NCBI GenBank assembly: GCA_037176845.1
Contig: JAYKXP010000042.1
Location: 1-64,000, forward strand
Direction: 5' to 3'
From: Paramarasmius palmivorus
Lineage: Eukaryota > Basidiomycota > Agaricomycetes > Agaricales > Marasmiaceae
Length of the DNA stretch: 64,000 nt
A program made the position numbers and the translations under genes. This document shows, in pieces, positions 1 through 12,245 of the stretch; the first letter of the stretch is position 1, and every line of letters begins with the position of its first letter. The notes beneath the pieces are model-generated. The model did no database searches. It saw nothing but the letters and a program-made list of their open reading frames with translations, and had not been told where the DNA came from.

Positions 1-229
1 CGAGCCGTGGTATCCTCGACGACGCGCCGTCCTCCATCCATTCTTAGATACCATTCCCCTTGGATTAGCTCATGAAAGTGCCGCCTTCTACACCCGCTGC
101 ATCCACCTCAGCTTCGATGTACCGTCTCGATCTTTGAAATACACAACTTATCCATAGTCATACCCCTACCGATATCCCTCGACACCAGAACACCTTCTAT
201 GGCAGCCATGCCTTCACCAAGCATATCGA

Positions 230-590
230 TACAGTCACCCACCGCTCGCATCTTAGAACGGCCTCCGTCTTCTTTTCAACAATCGCGACCAAACATCTCG
301 TAAGTTGACAGACAATCCATCAGTCGACGCATCCATTGACTCGGATCCATCAATACATCATGCGTCAACACGTCAACACTCACTCCGATCCATTAATCCA
401 TTCCGATCCATTAATCCATTCCGATCCATTAATCCATTCCGATCCATTAATCCATTCCGATCCATTAATCCACTCCGATTCATCACACAATCATCTATGC
501 GTCAATTTATAAAGGTCCAGGACTTGTCAGGCCAAGAGCAGGTACTGTGTAGTAACGCCTACGCTCGCTTCTCGTCATGATCTATGCTTT
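230..590 (+). repeat. Dispersed repeat family A with 18-bp tandem array
   Basis: Positions 385-474 hold five head-to-tail copies of an 18-bp unit (CCGATCCATTAATCCATT). The flanks match the segment at 53640-53850 in the right palindrome arm: both have ATCTCGTAAGTTGACAGACA before the array and GTCAATTTATAAAG after it. The arm version of the array is shorter and more degenerate. An open frame crosses the array, but its Ser-Ile-Asn-Pro repeats simply mirror the DNA repeat, so I do not call it a gene. The TATAAAG motif after the array hints at an LTR or promoter-bearing element, which is inference. Confidence 0.75.
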
Positions 591-770
591 CCTTGGCACT
601 ATGCGTTCCTTACCACTAGTATTTTTGCCCCAGTACTTGTACATGCGTTATTATAAAACCCTGTTGTGTCCAGGTCGCAGGTGAACTAATGCTACACGCT
701 ACCATACCTAGACATCTCTGTCTAGGGTGCTATTACATACGTTGCGACTGAGATAGCAACAGAATAATTA
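540..770 (+). repeat. Dispersed repeat R1 (copy 1)
   Basis: This stretch matches 31500-31745 in reverse orientation. Shared landmarks include the palindromic CCTAGACA..TGTCTAGG, the words GACCTGGACACAAC and TACAAGTACTGGGG (seen here in reverse complement), and the spacing between them. The two copies differ at many positions, so they are old. It abuts repeat A and may be part of the same decayed element. Confidence 0.7.
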
Positions 771-2220
771 ACGAAATTTTCCCGTTTACACCTCTGTCCA
801 GGAAGATGATTATTACCCATCGGTTATAGGTACTGAGTACCTTCAACAGGACTCGAAGTCGTACCTTTCACGTCATATCTTCCTGTGCTAGACGTAATTG
901 AACGGTCAGTAACAAATACGAGGCGCTCTTGAACATTGATGCAAGGGACCGTGGACTTGACTTATTCCGATAAACGAAGACATATGAAATGTCAAAGTGA
1001 GTCGTTGCGTTTACCTAACTCGAAAGACGTTCATCATCGACGGAGAAGTCGGCAAATTGCATGGTTCACCGACCGCTCTTCCACCGCTAGCCACGCGTCT
1101 TGGGTGTGCAAGGATCACCGTTGCATGTTCCGAGCTGAGAGTACAGCAAGTGAATGCTGTATCAGAACAAAGTTGATCATTGGGACGCTGAGACGTACAA
1201 TTAACGAGCGTTTCCAGCGGCGTTTGGAATCCCGGATATGCAGTCGCTCACCAGACTGCTATCTCCTTGTTATAGAGCTTCTACCTGCCAGTGTGTCGCC
1301 TAGCATAACGGAGAATATCTAACATCAAGACAGGCGTAGATTGAAGAACGGATCCCCCAGAAGTAGCGATTCTCCGAGACCCTTGGATCATCACTCTCGA
1401 AGCTGATACCGAAAAATGATCCTGAACACGTGTGCTGAACATGAAGGTTCCGTTCGGGAAGCCTCTAGGCAGGAAACGATCAGAAAAGGCTGTAAAGGTG
1501 ATGGCGCTGGGCCACTCACTCGTAGAATGTGGATGATTGAATGTAGTACGGCTGATAGATCTCTCAGAACTCGTTGCGACTCGGCGCTTAAGACCGTGAT
1601 CTGCTCGTGTGAATGTGATCTTAGTTACGGAGAAGACAGTCACAAAAAACTGACTAGGATATGCAGGTGTTCTTCGTCCCTAAGAGCATAGTTTGACAGC
1701 TCGAGGTCTTTGTCCAATACTGCGACATGAGTGTCTCGTCGATCCGAGGAGCTAGATTTGGGAATGCGAATAACCTTGAGTATATCCCTCCTTATTATCA
1801 CTGAGTTGAGACGGATGATCCGCCAGATATATCCAAAAGGTACGTCAATTACCTATACTTGCGCTTGTAACGAGTGACAGGGATGTAGTTTGTGGCGAGT
1901 TGACTCGAGCTCTTGAAGAGGTGAGGACCTACGGTGTATTTAGGGTTGCAGCATGTGGGTCAGCTGGCGTATAGGGTTTCTTTTAAACTCGAGAAAATGA
2001 ACTTCTGGGAGTGCAGTCGTAACAAAAGGAAGCACTCACTCATTAAATCTAGATAGTTGATGTTTGGAAGCAGTGAATGCGTTGAGTATAGTAAATGAGC
2101 TGTAGATGAGTAACACGTCGAGAGTCCGAGCAGGCCGGCAAGCGCATCCTAGGCCATCATGTGGCAGGACTTCGTTTCGGGAGAATGTTATTCGGGATTA
2201 GCGTTGTCACGGAGTACGGA
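770..2220. other. No supported gene
   Basis: Overlapping open frames exist on both strands (for example 936-1322 and 1416-1691 forward, 1281-1643 reverse). None shows a recognisable domain, usable splice sites around it, or a frame clearly better than its shadow. The stretch may be decayed transposon sequence. Confidence 0.4.
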
Positions 2221-2221
2221 T

Positions 2222-2370
2222 AGACTGCCGCCCTTAAGGCAACATTGCCGTTTTACACAAATATTTATAAACAGGAGACGCACATCACGATAAACAGATA
2301 TGGATAAACGCTAAGCAACACCAGTGCATCAGCCCAATCCACGCCATGACATATGTACTGGTATATGATA
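2222..2370 (+). repeat. Dispersed repeat family B fragment
   Basis: This is a close but imperfect match to 53140-53350 in the right palindrome arm and its mirror in the left arm. Shared runs include CTGCCGCCCTTAAGGCAACA and TTTACACAAATATTTATAAA, followed by CACATCACGATAA. The copy here lacks some 60 bp found in the arm (the part with GGTTCGGGGTACCGTGATAG). In the arm, B lies before A; here A lies before B, so the pieces are rearranged. Confidence 0.75.
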
Positions 2371-2823
2371 GGGTACAGAAGAAGAGGCGCGTGCATTAGC
2401 AAGATTAATCTTAGTCGTCTGTAGGATTTCTGTGTACTTGTTATTCAGCTCGCTACGCCAGCTTCCCAGTTTTGTATTCTCCTCGCTTGTTTGTCGGCTC
2501 TCAGAGCACGCTGGTGGCAACTAGCATAATCCTCAAAACGGTTAAATCGTCATGCATGTCATGATTTGACCTTTTAGCCATAGGAATACGCGTCAATCTC
2601 GCGTAGAGTATCGTGAGGGTTTAACGTTTAACTTTTATAGTGTGTAAATCCTCATCGATGGAAATTGTGCTACCTTATTACTACAGAAATAGCACCGAAA
2701 ATTTTGGTCTCCATTCTCTATCCCTGTGCGCTCTCGCGAGGTAAATCGACTTAGCTCTCTCTCTGCCTCCGAGTCATTCAATGGCATGTCTTCAATAAGA
2801 CTGAGGGAATGTAGCTCACCGTA

Positions 2824-5244
2824 TCAATTGTCGCCAAGATAGAAAAAGTCTGCAGGCACATGTGGATCTGATATGCCATGCCTTATTTTCAATTGGTTAG
2901 AGAGCTAAAGAAGTTGAGTGAACCTGATCTGGTGACTTACTTAGCATGAACATGCTGAACTATATCAGCGCGAGTGACAAGGTTTTCCAGGTGATGGGTA
3001 CAATGGTTGCATGACCAACACAAGCGGTTATCACTGGTAGGGAGATTCTCCATTTGATCGAGCATCATAAATGCAGGATTACTTTGGCCAAACGCTGAAT
3101 TTGATCTGCCCTTGGGATGAAGTGACAGTTCAGCGGTGTGCCAGTGATTGATCTAAGACAGCATTCAGTGTGACTTTTCAAATAAGACAGTTAGCTTACA
3201 CATTCCCTCCAAGTACCAACAAAAGAGGAACTGCAAGCCAAACACCTATACAACGCTCCAATGTCGTCCATTTCGTCCACGCTAGTTTTCATCATACTGA
3301 GGCCGGAAGCTGCCACCAACGCTAACCCAGGTAGGCTGAAAACCGGTGTATCGTGAAAAGGTTCCATCGGATCGGCGAGAATCGTCGATAGATAATACTT
3401 CAGTGCACAACGACCACTGACATGCCGGATCCCTACGTCAACACTACTGAACGCTGATGATTTCATCGGTCCTTCACAGATTGAGCATTGGAATTGGATG
3501 ATGGCACGGTCACTGGGTATACTGCGCAAACATTGGGGGTCGACACCATAAGCTGTGACACTCTCATCGCCGCAGCGAATGCCATTCATGGCATATTGTT
3601 CGGTGCGATTGAACCACGTGTCAATGTCGGTCTTTGAAGTGCAGAGAGCGCTCTTGAGATCGCTTGGGGTAATCGGGACATTCTCTGTGTATGTCATCAC
3701 TTTCTGGATAGAAGGAAACTGACAGATCCATTCGACTTGAGGAAGATACTTCCACCCAATTGGAGTTAATGACCTTTTAAACTCCATGTATACCTGCGAC
3801 GCGACCTCTATCCTAGCTGTCATAGAGGCAGGAGGGGCGGCTAAAAGTCGACGAAACCGATGCTCAGTAGCCTTTTCGATAACCTGGGCCTTTATCATTG
3901 CCCAACCTGTCGAACGATATCAGGCTACAGAGAATGCTCCGAGAATACAAAGTATGTACGCACTATGATTGGTGAGTGGCTTGTCTATTGTCACCACAGG
4001 AAGCCAAAGCGCCCCCTTCGCATCCTCCTCCATGAAACCAAGGGCGAGGAGGCGTTGTTTCACTCTGTAAAAAGAAATGAAGACTATGAGCTGATAATGA
4101 TATATTGACTTACCCTTTGACTCGAGCTTGAGCAACAGCCTTGGAATCTTCGCCGAGAACAAACACGTCCTGTTCGTTCCATTCGCGGCAACTGACGTCA
4201 TGCTATGTTTGATTGTTAGCTAACAGGACTTTCACGATCAGGATCAAGAGAACCGCAATAGTTTTTTCGATATGTATTTTTCGTCCGAAGATATACTGCT
4301 CCCTCGCGATGGTTCCACTGCGAATGCGAAGTTCCTCCAATACACTATCGATCTCTGCCCGATTGTAGTATTGACTATCCGGGACCCTCTGCCCCGCTAA
4401 AATTATCATCAGCACGTCCGGAGTATTGTAATTAATGAGTCTTCGACCATACCTTTCTCGGCTACTACCAGATCCAAAACGGAGGGATCTTCACCGGGGT
4501 ACAATCGTTGGAATCCGGCCTTTGTAACCCCCCTATAACAATCTGTTATATAAGGTACCGCTCTGAGAGTGGATGAATACAATTAACTAACGTTCTTCGG
4601 ATGCAGGAGTTACAGATTCTTCTCCGAAGCACAAACCGGATTGTGTGAACCCCTTTGGCACCACATATCTAGAGAAATGTCAGTAACTGCAATAAGGAAG
4701 AGCTTCACAATCACACCTGGCAGTAGTGATTACCAAAGAGAAGCCGTGCCCAATCCACCTCGCTCATATCTAGTGGCGGCTCCGGTGCGTTGCAGGATTC
4801 ACGTGTAGATTTCCAAATTGAACGAGTATCTGGTGCTAAGAGTGCACTTCGAAAGGCTTTGTTGACCCTGATAAGGGCGAGCAATGATTTTGGTGGGAGG
4901 TAGGCAAATATCTGAGTAATCATTCAACACTGGTCTGAGAAATCGCAACAAAATATCCAAGTTACCAGGTACAGGACATCCATAGGCATAGTAGGCATCA
5001 AGCTAAGCTTTCCAGATCTTCTTCGATTGACTATTTTTTGGGGCTTCTGGAATTCAGCAGAGATGCCCAAATCTAAAAGATTAGAAGTAAGTCATGGTGT
5101 AGTATGGCTAAAGCCTGACAACATCAACTCGCCGTTTCCAATGCCCGATTTTGCATTACACCGTTTCCTTTTCTTTGCCCTCATGATCGCCTTGCCAGTG
5201 TTGGAATTGCCTTGGCCTATGGTATCTTCATTGGGGTTTCCCAT
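2824..5244 (-). CDS. F-box protein with Cys-rich C-terminal half
   Basis: F-box proteins recruit substrates to SCF ubiquitin ligases through Skp1; the substrate here is unknown. Eleven exons can be spliced in one frame: 5244-5160, 5072-4966, 4911-4717, 4668-4592, 4532-4453, 4396-4254, 4202-4114, 4064-3964, 3906-3200, 3152-2941 and 2881-2824. They give 617 aa. The first junction and the donor at 4253 are the least certain. The F-box lies near residues 53-105 (MPMDVLYL then IFAYLPPKSLLAL). A Cys cluster follows (CQICG, then ICNSC), with the WLPVVTIDKPLTN region, and WSCNHC..H near the C-terminus, ending KHGISDPHVPADFFYLGDN. This order matches the large agaricomycete F-box family known to me. 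All phases close without a stop, so the gene appears intact. No neighbour suggests a pathway. Confidence 0.82.
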
Positions 5245-5330
5245 TTGTGACAGGTACAGATCATGGGTGTCTGTGAGCCGTTTTTAAGGCTACCAGACTG
5301 TGACGTGTCCGTCGCTTGGTTTCCCACAAA

Positions 5331-5346
5331 GATAGATAGATAGATA
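5331..5346 (+). repeat. GATA tetranucleotide microsatellite
   Basis: Four units of GATA occur in the region upstream of the F-box gene start. Confidence 0.8.
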
Positions 5347-5349
5347 TTG

Positions 5350-7800
5350 CCCCCCGCTCGGAACGACAGGGGGTCCGTACTACATGATGAGTGTACACTA
5401 AGTAACTACGTACTACGGCCGATTATGCTCCCCACCGGCTCGTATGATAATTCACCTCACGGCACTGAGAACATAACCAGGAACTCGGTGTGAAATGCTG
5501 CAAGTATAGGCATTGGCAACCATGTGATTCACATGTCCTTGCTATATTACTTGTTCTTTGAAATACTATCTAGCGGAATCGAGCATGAGCCACAGTAAGT
5601 TCGTTCGCTAGGTCTCCCGACGTGGCAACGGGTATGTCATGATAGTGGGCGTAAAGGCCTCAACGTACGGTGGTTTTGAAGAACTTGACAAGCAAGCGAC
5701 TTTCCTGGTTCGGGTGAAGGCGTAAGTCGACGTGTGGGCAAAGATGGCGTGTCCGAGGACAATGTGCAGTGGTGTCAAATTTCGCGGGATAATGGATTGT
5801 AATCTGCGCGAGAGGAATGCTAGCTAAGCAAAAGGTCAGAATCGGGAGTCACTATAGAACGGGCAAAAGTAGGACGCACCGTGATGTACAGTTCAGAGAC
5901 TTCATCCCATCACAAAGATACCTCCACCATTGAGAACTTATCGTTCTTGCGCGACGGTAACGAGAACCCCAAAACATAGAAAATATGCCAACCGACAGCA
6001 TCAGTATGTTGGAGTGGATATTGTGAGCGGGAGTGTTGAGTGTAGTTCATGAGAACTACATAAAATTTGTCAATAGCAAGCTCAAGATGGCGCTAGAAGA
6101 CGAAAGAGTACTACTCACATCTCATTCAAGGTCCTTCGTGCTGGATAACCGGCTTGTCCTTTGGTAGTCTAAAGGGTTTGTCCTTGCGTATAAAGACCGG
6201 AGATGAGTGAGATGATTGTTGTGTTCATGTATCGAATACCGCGGGAAAAAGGTCGAGAGCTGCACTGTAGAGCTCAAAAATTAGATGCAGAAGTTGGTTG
6301 TAGAACGAGGAGTGCGTACACGTGTGAGAGGTCACCATAGTTGACATAGGTGGTGCATGGGCGTGGAGTGATCCACGAGTGGTGATACGAGGCAACGGCG
6401 GAGGGAGCGAACACTGGTATGTACTGACAGGCGGTGCAAGAGGAGGCGATAGCAGCAGTCTAATGCTGGCTTAGGATGAATTGTTGTCGTGCGACCATGG
6501 AGGGTGTACATGTAGTGATGCGGAAGTTGGTTGATTTCTGATGCCTGTGAGACTACATTTATGCCGCCCGTGGGGTGAAAGAACACTATTGTATCGCTTT
6601 TTAAGCACAAGTGAGTGAGATAGATACATCATCATCGTCCCAAAGAACTTCCAACCATCCATCGACCCCAAAATTCTCCAAATCAAAACTCTCCTGCCGC
6701 AGGATTCGTTTCGATCAAGTCTTCAAAGTATATCCCTTTGCTGAGTGTCGATATCATTCGGGGTCGTTGGTGAGGGCCCGCCTTTTGTTTGTTGCTGCCA
6801 AATACGCCGAGTTGGGTTTAATTTGGGGTTAGGGTTAAGATAAGCCGCGACAATTGACGAGTCTGTTTGATTGTCCCATCACTTCTTTTTTTTCAGCCTC
6901 AAGTAAACTATGCAGCGATTTTGTCTCTAGACCCGGATATCCCAAGGTTAACTCGATGATCAATTCCGCTCCTTACTGGTCCTGGACACGGTCTTGGGAC
7001 CTTGATGATAGGCAACCTTCATGAATGTCCAAGATTGAGCCTCTATTTTGCTGGCGGGCGGCGCGAATGGATTCCGGGGTATTCGGTGCGCCTGCATATA
7101 TCACGCCTCTATACTCTAATCTGAACGTTCCTTCATTTAGGCAGTTCATTCTCAGTCGAGTACTCCAGAAGCTGATCACTATATCGTACACCTTACCGCT
7201 TTTCTTGGGATGTCAAAATCGTCATTCCTGTATTCGTGCTTGCGTCTACATCCAATAAAACGATCTCCTTTATCTCCTCAATAACGAACTTCCCTAAGAT
7301 TCAGTTTTGCCAGACAGTCCATCAAACTTCCACCCGCGAACCATGCGCTTCATGAACACCACTCACTAATGTTCGTTGGCATTCGATTGCTCTCCCAGTG
7401 CGAACGGCAATGCTCTGGCTCTCGATTTTTCCGCTATCTCTACATCTTGTGTCGTGAATCCGGAACCAGAAGCCCCATAGCGATGTCAGGCGCTTCTCAG
7501 AACGCCTACTGGGAGTAGAAATTTATTGTTATAAAGGGTTTGGAGAAGATATTATTGAGTATCTTACAGGTGCGTTTCTCGTGCTCCTTCCATACAACAA
7601 AGGATACTCATCACATCTTTCGTACCCATGATACCTGATCCCGCGCGCTCGTTGACATGGTCTTCATAGCGAACATACTCCTGCTATCAAACAATTAATA
7701 AAGATGTCCGTCGACGAGTACAGTATGTTTTCCTGGGCTATCGTCAGTAGATCACGCTAAAACATTTTGACGCTCGTGTCTTGTCAAACCTCAAGGGCTT
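5350..7800. other. No supported gene
   Basis: Short frames on both strands (such as 6611-6832 and 7025-7258 forward, 6332-6686 reverse) lack recognisable domains. No consistent exon chain was found. The sequence is otherwise unremarkable. Confidence 0.4.
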
Positions 7801-7802
7801 CA

Positions 7803-8040
7803 TGGGAAATGACACGGGTATTCCTGACAGACGAAAGATTCGAAAAGGTATGTTCGCATGAGATCCCCCCACTAAGCTTGGTTAACGATCCTACAGGTCA
7901 ACATCACTACTATTAGCCTCGTAATAAAACTTTCATTCAACCCCGCTGGTGCGGCACCGCTATGTTTAGTACGTCTCATCGTGTTCCACTCATGTACACT
8001 ATCTGATTTGCTATCGTTGCAGTCTGTCAAACAAGGATAA
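7803..8040 (+). CDS. Possible small gene fragment, unknown function
   Basis: Three short exons join in one frame with good splice sites: 7803-7847 (donor GTATGT), 7897-7968 (donor GTACGT) and 8023-8040, ending in TAA. The peptide starts around WEMTRVFLTDERFEK and continues VNITTISLVIKLSFN. I cannot find a clean start; an upstream ATG at about 7704 does not splice in phase. I recognise no domain. It could be chance or the 3' end of a decayed gene. Confidence 0.22.
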
Positions 8041-9185
8041 GTATTAAGGGCGATATCTAGTCATGGCCTAGTGTGAGCTATCTTCGCCGCGACGGTTTCT
8101 ATAATCCAACAAGAAGACTCCGCGTATGAGCCAATGGTCAAATCTTTGCTCATCGTACAGACGTGCTCATTCAAAGGTCCGAATTATTGTGACAGGTCAC
8201 AATAATCAATGCGTAATCCTCACTCGCTGTCCACGTCCTGACATGCCTCTGGATGCCTTGACAGACGTTCGGTGGAGGTTGAGTGGGCGACGTGACGCCT
8301 CAGGAGACATCGCCGTACGCGTATGTTCTTCTCAAGACTCAAACTGGATACTTTGGCGCCAGTGTATCTTGATATAGCGCAGGTTCTACTATACTATCTG
8401 AGCGATACTGTTTTACTCGATATTCGTCAGTTGTGGCGGAACATGAACGAAGTATGAGATGGCTACCGGTGGAGGAAGTGCGACGTTGAGCAGAAGCAGT
8501 GCGGAGTGGGATTGAAGTTGTCGGTGGAGCTGGCAAGGCGTCGAGATCTTCAGAGAGTACTGTGTGGAGGCATAATAGAATTTTGATGAACTGCCCAGAG
8601 TGATGAGAGCTGTGAAATTAAGGATCGCAGGCATAAGTTAATCGACCGACAGCACAACAGAGCCAAATCCCGTACCGTTCTGCGAGAATCTGTCCACCGA
8701 GTAGCCTCGAAATCTCCTGCGAGACCCTCTAATCCCAATTCTCTCCGATTTCCCTTAGCATTTTTTGGTATTTGAGTGGTTGTAGGGCGAGTTCGGTAAG
8801 GAAAAGAAGTCGATAAGCATATTCAGTGGAAGTTGAGGCGCGTTGAAACTTTGATAGTCAGCAGGTAATCTGCTTATAGTGGCGTGCCGTGTCTATTGCA
8901 GCCCTGTCTGGCCTGACCGAGGAGTCGTAGGTGGTAAAGAGGTGGTAAAACGAGATATTGAAATGTTAGGAGCGAATGGTTCCAGTTCAACGTCATCAGC
9001 TTGAGCGCTTATCGTGACAATTTTCATCGCACCAAACCACGTGGGTCATTCCTTTCAACAAAATTCACCCACTTCTGTTCACCCCCTCTCGTTCTTTGCG
9101 TCCCTTCTACCTGCAAGTTATGATTGATGTTTTCCCTGACACGCCGTATCGTCTTGAACCTCGCTATATATCACCCATAAGGTCG

Positions 9186-9800
9186 TTATAAAATTCACGT
9201 AACGCATGTAAGTAACGTTACTGACATTACTTACTGTTACTGACATGTTACTTACATGTTACTTACATGTCGCTCACATCATATAAAAGTTGACTATAAA
9301 TCATGTATGCACGCTCTTCCAAGTTTCTCCTCCTCAATGTCAAGCTCCGAGCGTGTTCAAGTTACAATTCACCCACTCCGAAGGTGCGCATATCAGCCAC
9401 TACCAGAAAACATATTTTCGACTTGATTAAGTGCATAGCTGTGAAATAGAGCATTTACCATCGTCTATTGGGTATAACTAGAAAAGCTCAAGCCGAGTTT
9501 CTAGCCAAAGGCAATAATCCGCCTACTTCAAGCCTCTTAGGTGATCTATATGTGTCCTTTAGGTTTAGGAAAGCATTTTGAGGTCGAGAAAGCTCTTTGT
9601 GGGACTTTGAATGTCATTAAATAGTCACTGACATGTTACTTACCATTACTTGCATGTTACTTACTGTTACGCGCATGTTACTTACCGTTACTTACACGGA
9701 CCTTACAGTTACGCGCATGTTACTGCATCCCCTGACACGTTCCTTACAGTTACTGACATGTACCGTACAGTTACTCGCAGTTCACTCAAGTTTGCCTAAG
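9186..9800 (+). repeat. Degenerate GTTACTTACATG repeat arrays
   Basis: Two clusters (about 9200-9275 and 9620-9790) consist of irregular copies of a 9-11 bp word such as GTTACTTACAT or GTTACTGACAT. The leading part (GGTCGTTA..TAACGCATGTAAGTAACG, then GACTATAAATC) recurs at 37865-37945. A further trace (GTCAGTAACGTT..TGCGTTCCTTGAATTTCA) is seen near 10380 and again near 51700. The arrays behave as dispersed satellite-like material. No coding signal is present. Confidence 0.7.
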
Positions 9801-10833
9801 AACAAGTAATGTAACTTTCATTATCAATGATCCAAACTGAGCCTATGAGTCCGAACTAACACCCTATTTAGTCATTGCAAGCAAGGAAAGAACCTCGGCT
9901 AGTCTGAACCATAGTCATCTTTACGAGTATAATTCCTTGTGAAGCTACAGCATCGAATGACCCTCTACGTCTACATTGTGAATCCCCTTGGGTGGAGATT
10001 GGGTTTGTACAACTGGCCTTGCCAATCCGGCAGAGCATAGTGAGTAGTGTCAGCGCTTAATGACTACATTTCATTTCATTCTGTGCCTTAGGCTGTCAAT
10101 GATAACATATGGGTCTCCCTTAGTGAGATCCCTTGCGCAATAAAACATTTTATCCATGGATGGATGTGCCCCGAATCCTTGTCGCATCGCAAGAAAAGTC
10201 AGCGCTAGTTCAGCGCTTAACTGACATAAGTGGCGTCACGTCACCTCTTCACCTCAAGCGGGGAGTAGGGGTACATTGGAGGGCTCTAGATACGTTTAGA
10301 CATATTTGTACGCTTCTCTGAGCGTCCTGTAGTCAATTTTCAGATTATTACACGGCAACTCCCTTTCAGTACTTTCGAATGTCAGTAACGTTCCTTACAT
10401 GCGTTCCTTGAATTTCATTTCGACCAACTTGGAGGCGTGCAGGCTTCATCTTGAATCTCAGCACGTTTTTGATTTACCTATTCAGCACCTCCCTAAACAT
10501 CCACATTCATAGCATACCTAATATAGCTCAACCTCGTCACCCATACTGTGCCATACATGTCCTGCGCGCAACAGGCCGATGGGCCATCATTTTCCCCGCT
10601 ACCTTATAATGCCAAACGTTGCAGCTTTTAACTCACAACCTCTGGCAGAGACGATCGCCTGGTGTGCTCACAATGGCTGAGTCCACCGGTATGTACTTAT
10701 CTCTCGAACCTCCTTAGCTTTCCAACCCTTTCTCCCCATCCAGCCCGGTGGTAGTTTCTTCGTCACCAACACCAGCTACAGACGCATCGAAGGTGATCGC
10801 CCCATTTCCATAATTCGTTCCCTAAACACGTTT
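9801..10833. other. No supported gene
   Basis: A 62-codon frame at 10133-10321 is the longest. It shows no domain and no partner exons. The region holds scattered traces of the GTTAC-type repeat. Confidence 0.35.
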
Positions 10834-10835
10834 TA

Positions 10836-11308
10836 CAGCCATTTGAAGAACTTAGGGCGGGCACGATTTTTCTCGCGCGAGCTGATGGCACCTTCCAAAC
10901 GTATCTTCCGCCTGCATCTTCCCATCAAAATGTCTAAGCGAGGTAGCTGAAGCCTCATAAATGGTCCCTTTGTACACCTCAACCACTCCAGTGTATTCCC
11001 AACTGCCCCTGAGGGACTTTGGACACACTTCTCGAGATTTTCCAAAGCTATCTCTGATGCTGGTACGGCTAATGCATGAATTTCCAAATATGGAAATTCA
11101 CTTTGACCCAACAAACAGACGCCATATTAACATTCTTGAACTAAGAGCCCATCAATGACTGGATGAGAGAAAGATAGAGGTCGAGAAATGATGAAATGAG
11201 GCTGAAGACAATTGGAAGATGCCTCGGCTAACGCTCGGAAGATTGCCTTGGAATATTGATCAAGGTTGCGCGCGAACCCGGCCCCGCCCTAAGTTCTTCA
11301 AATGGCTG
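10836..11308. mobile_element. TA-flanked DNA element with terminal inverted repeats
   Basis: The ends are inverted repeats of about 26 bp: CAGCCATTTGAAGAACTTAG at the left and its reverse complement at the right (CTAAGTTCTTCAAATGGCTG). TA dinucleotides at 10834-10835 and 11309-11310 fit a TA target-site duplication of the Tc1/mariner/pogo type. At 473 bp it is too short for a transposase, and the internal frames on either strand show no catalytic motif, so it is best read as a non-autonomous (MITE-like) copy. Confidence 0.72.
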
Positions 11309-11344
11309 TAATACCACTCTAGATCATCTACTAGCCGTAGTCAG

Positions 11345-11545
11345 CATGTGACGCGTCTGCGTCAACTTCACCACACACGGCTGCGTATGACCTGTGTTTA
11401 TTCGAGTAAACGAAGAGAGAGCTACAACGAGCTAAGCCGACGCGGGCGACACGGTGGTAAAAAAGCAACAAACGAGTAAGGTACGTAAGGTACGTAATGT
11501 AAAAGATATCCCTGATATGAGCGCTAGTACGGGCGCCTTACACAG
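11345..11545 (+). repeat. Dispersed repeat R2 (copy 1)
   Basis: This matches 48705-48890 in the same orientation. Shared words include GTCAACTTCACCACA, CACGGCTGCGTAT, CTAAGCCGACGC, CGAGTAAGGTACGTAA and CTAGTACGGGCGCCTTA. The copies are clearly diverged. The second copy sits in the unique spacer of the palindrome, so the repeat is not part of the arms. Confidence 0.75.
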
Positions 11546-12040
11546 CACCCCTGAATACATCCCGCTTCATATCATCTTCGCCACGCATACCTCCGACCTA
11601 CCTACTATTTCGACAAATTTTCGATATACTGCGACCAGCAGATAAGTCGCTAAAGGAGTTCTTTACGTACCTCAACGAGCTCCTGCAGTTTCACGGATGC
11701 ACGGGGTATGGTCATTGGTGCCGATCTCTCCGTACCTTCGACCTTCGAGGGAAAGGTGTGTCAACTTCATTTTACGGTCAATTTTACGGTTGCTAAGTCT
11801 CTTGTGGACGAATAAAGCTCGTCTCGATATTCGGGAACACAGAAAACCCACAACACACTTATCTCTGATTCAATGGCAAAACACGAGACTCCGTCCTTGA
11901 CATGCCCTGGTGCGTATATCAACCCCAGACTATGATACTTCCCAGTACTAATATCTCTACAATAGTAAAGGGCTGCAGGATTCCTGTCGACCCCATTCTC
12001 ATTTCTGCCGAAGGGTTCGCAGAGGCGCACACCTCACGCT
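11546..12040. other. No supported gene
   Basis: Short overlapping frames on both strands only; no domain or exon chain was found. Confidence 0.35.
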
Positions 12041-12044
12041 CCTG

Positions 12045-12245
12045 TGAACTTTTGATCCGGAGCTCACACCCGGGATAGACAATCAAGGGCGCCCACGCGC
12101 CCTGACCAGATACACCACTTACACCACATTGAGCTAAAATACAACACATTGGACGATTATGCACCACACCTCAACAATGCCGTTGGCAAGCAAGAGTGGT
12201 GTATAATTATCAAGGTGTGGTGCAGATTCTCTACAAGCCAAGGCG
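12045..12245 (-). repeat. Dispersed repeat R3 (copy 1)
   Basis: In reverse complement this resembles 58585-58740. Shared landmarks in order are CGCCTTGGCT, repeated GTGGTG(C/T)A words and the terminal run GGGCGCCCTTGATTGTCTAT. At 58.7 kb the same end stops sharply inside a gene, which marks GATAGACAATCAAGGGCGCC as one boundary of an insertion element. Confidence 0.6.

Noticed and set aside
305..580. 91-codon frame with repeated Ser-Ile-Asn-Pro-Phe-Arg
   Set aside because: It is a direct reading of the 18-bp DNA array; 18 is a multiple of three, so the frame stays open by arithmetic.
5027..5287. Forward frame containing MPKSKRLEV
   Set aside because: It lies opposite the first exons of the F-box gene and has no support of its own.
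5331..5346. GATA units as transcription-factor binding sites
   Set aside because: A simple microsatellite explains them.
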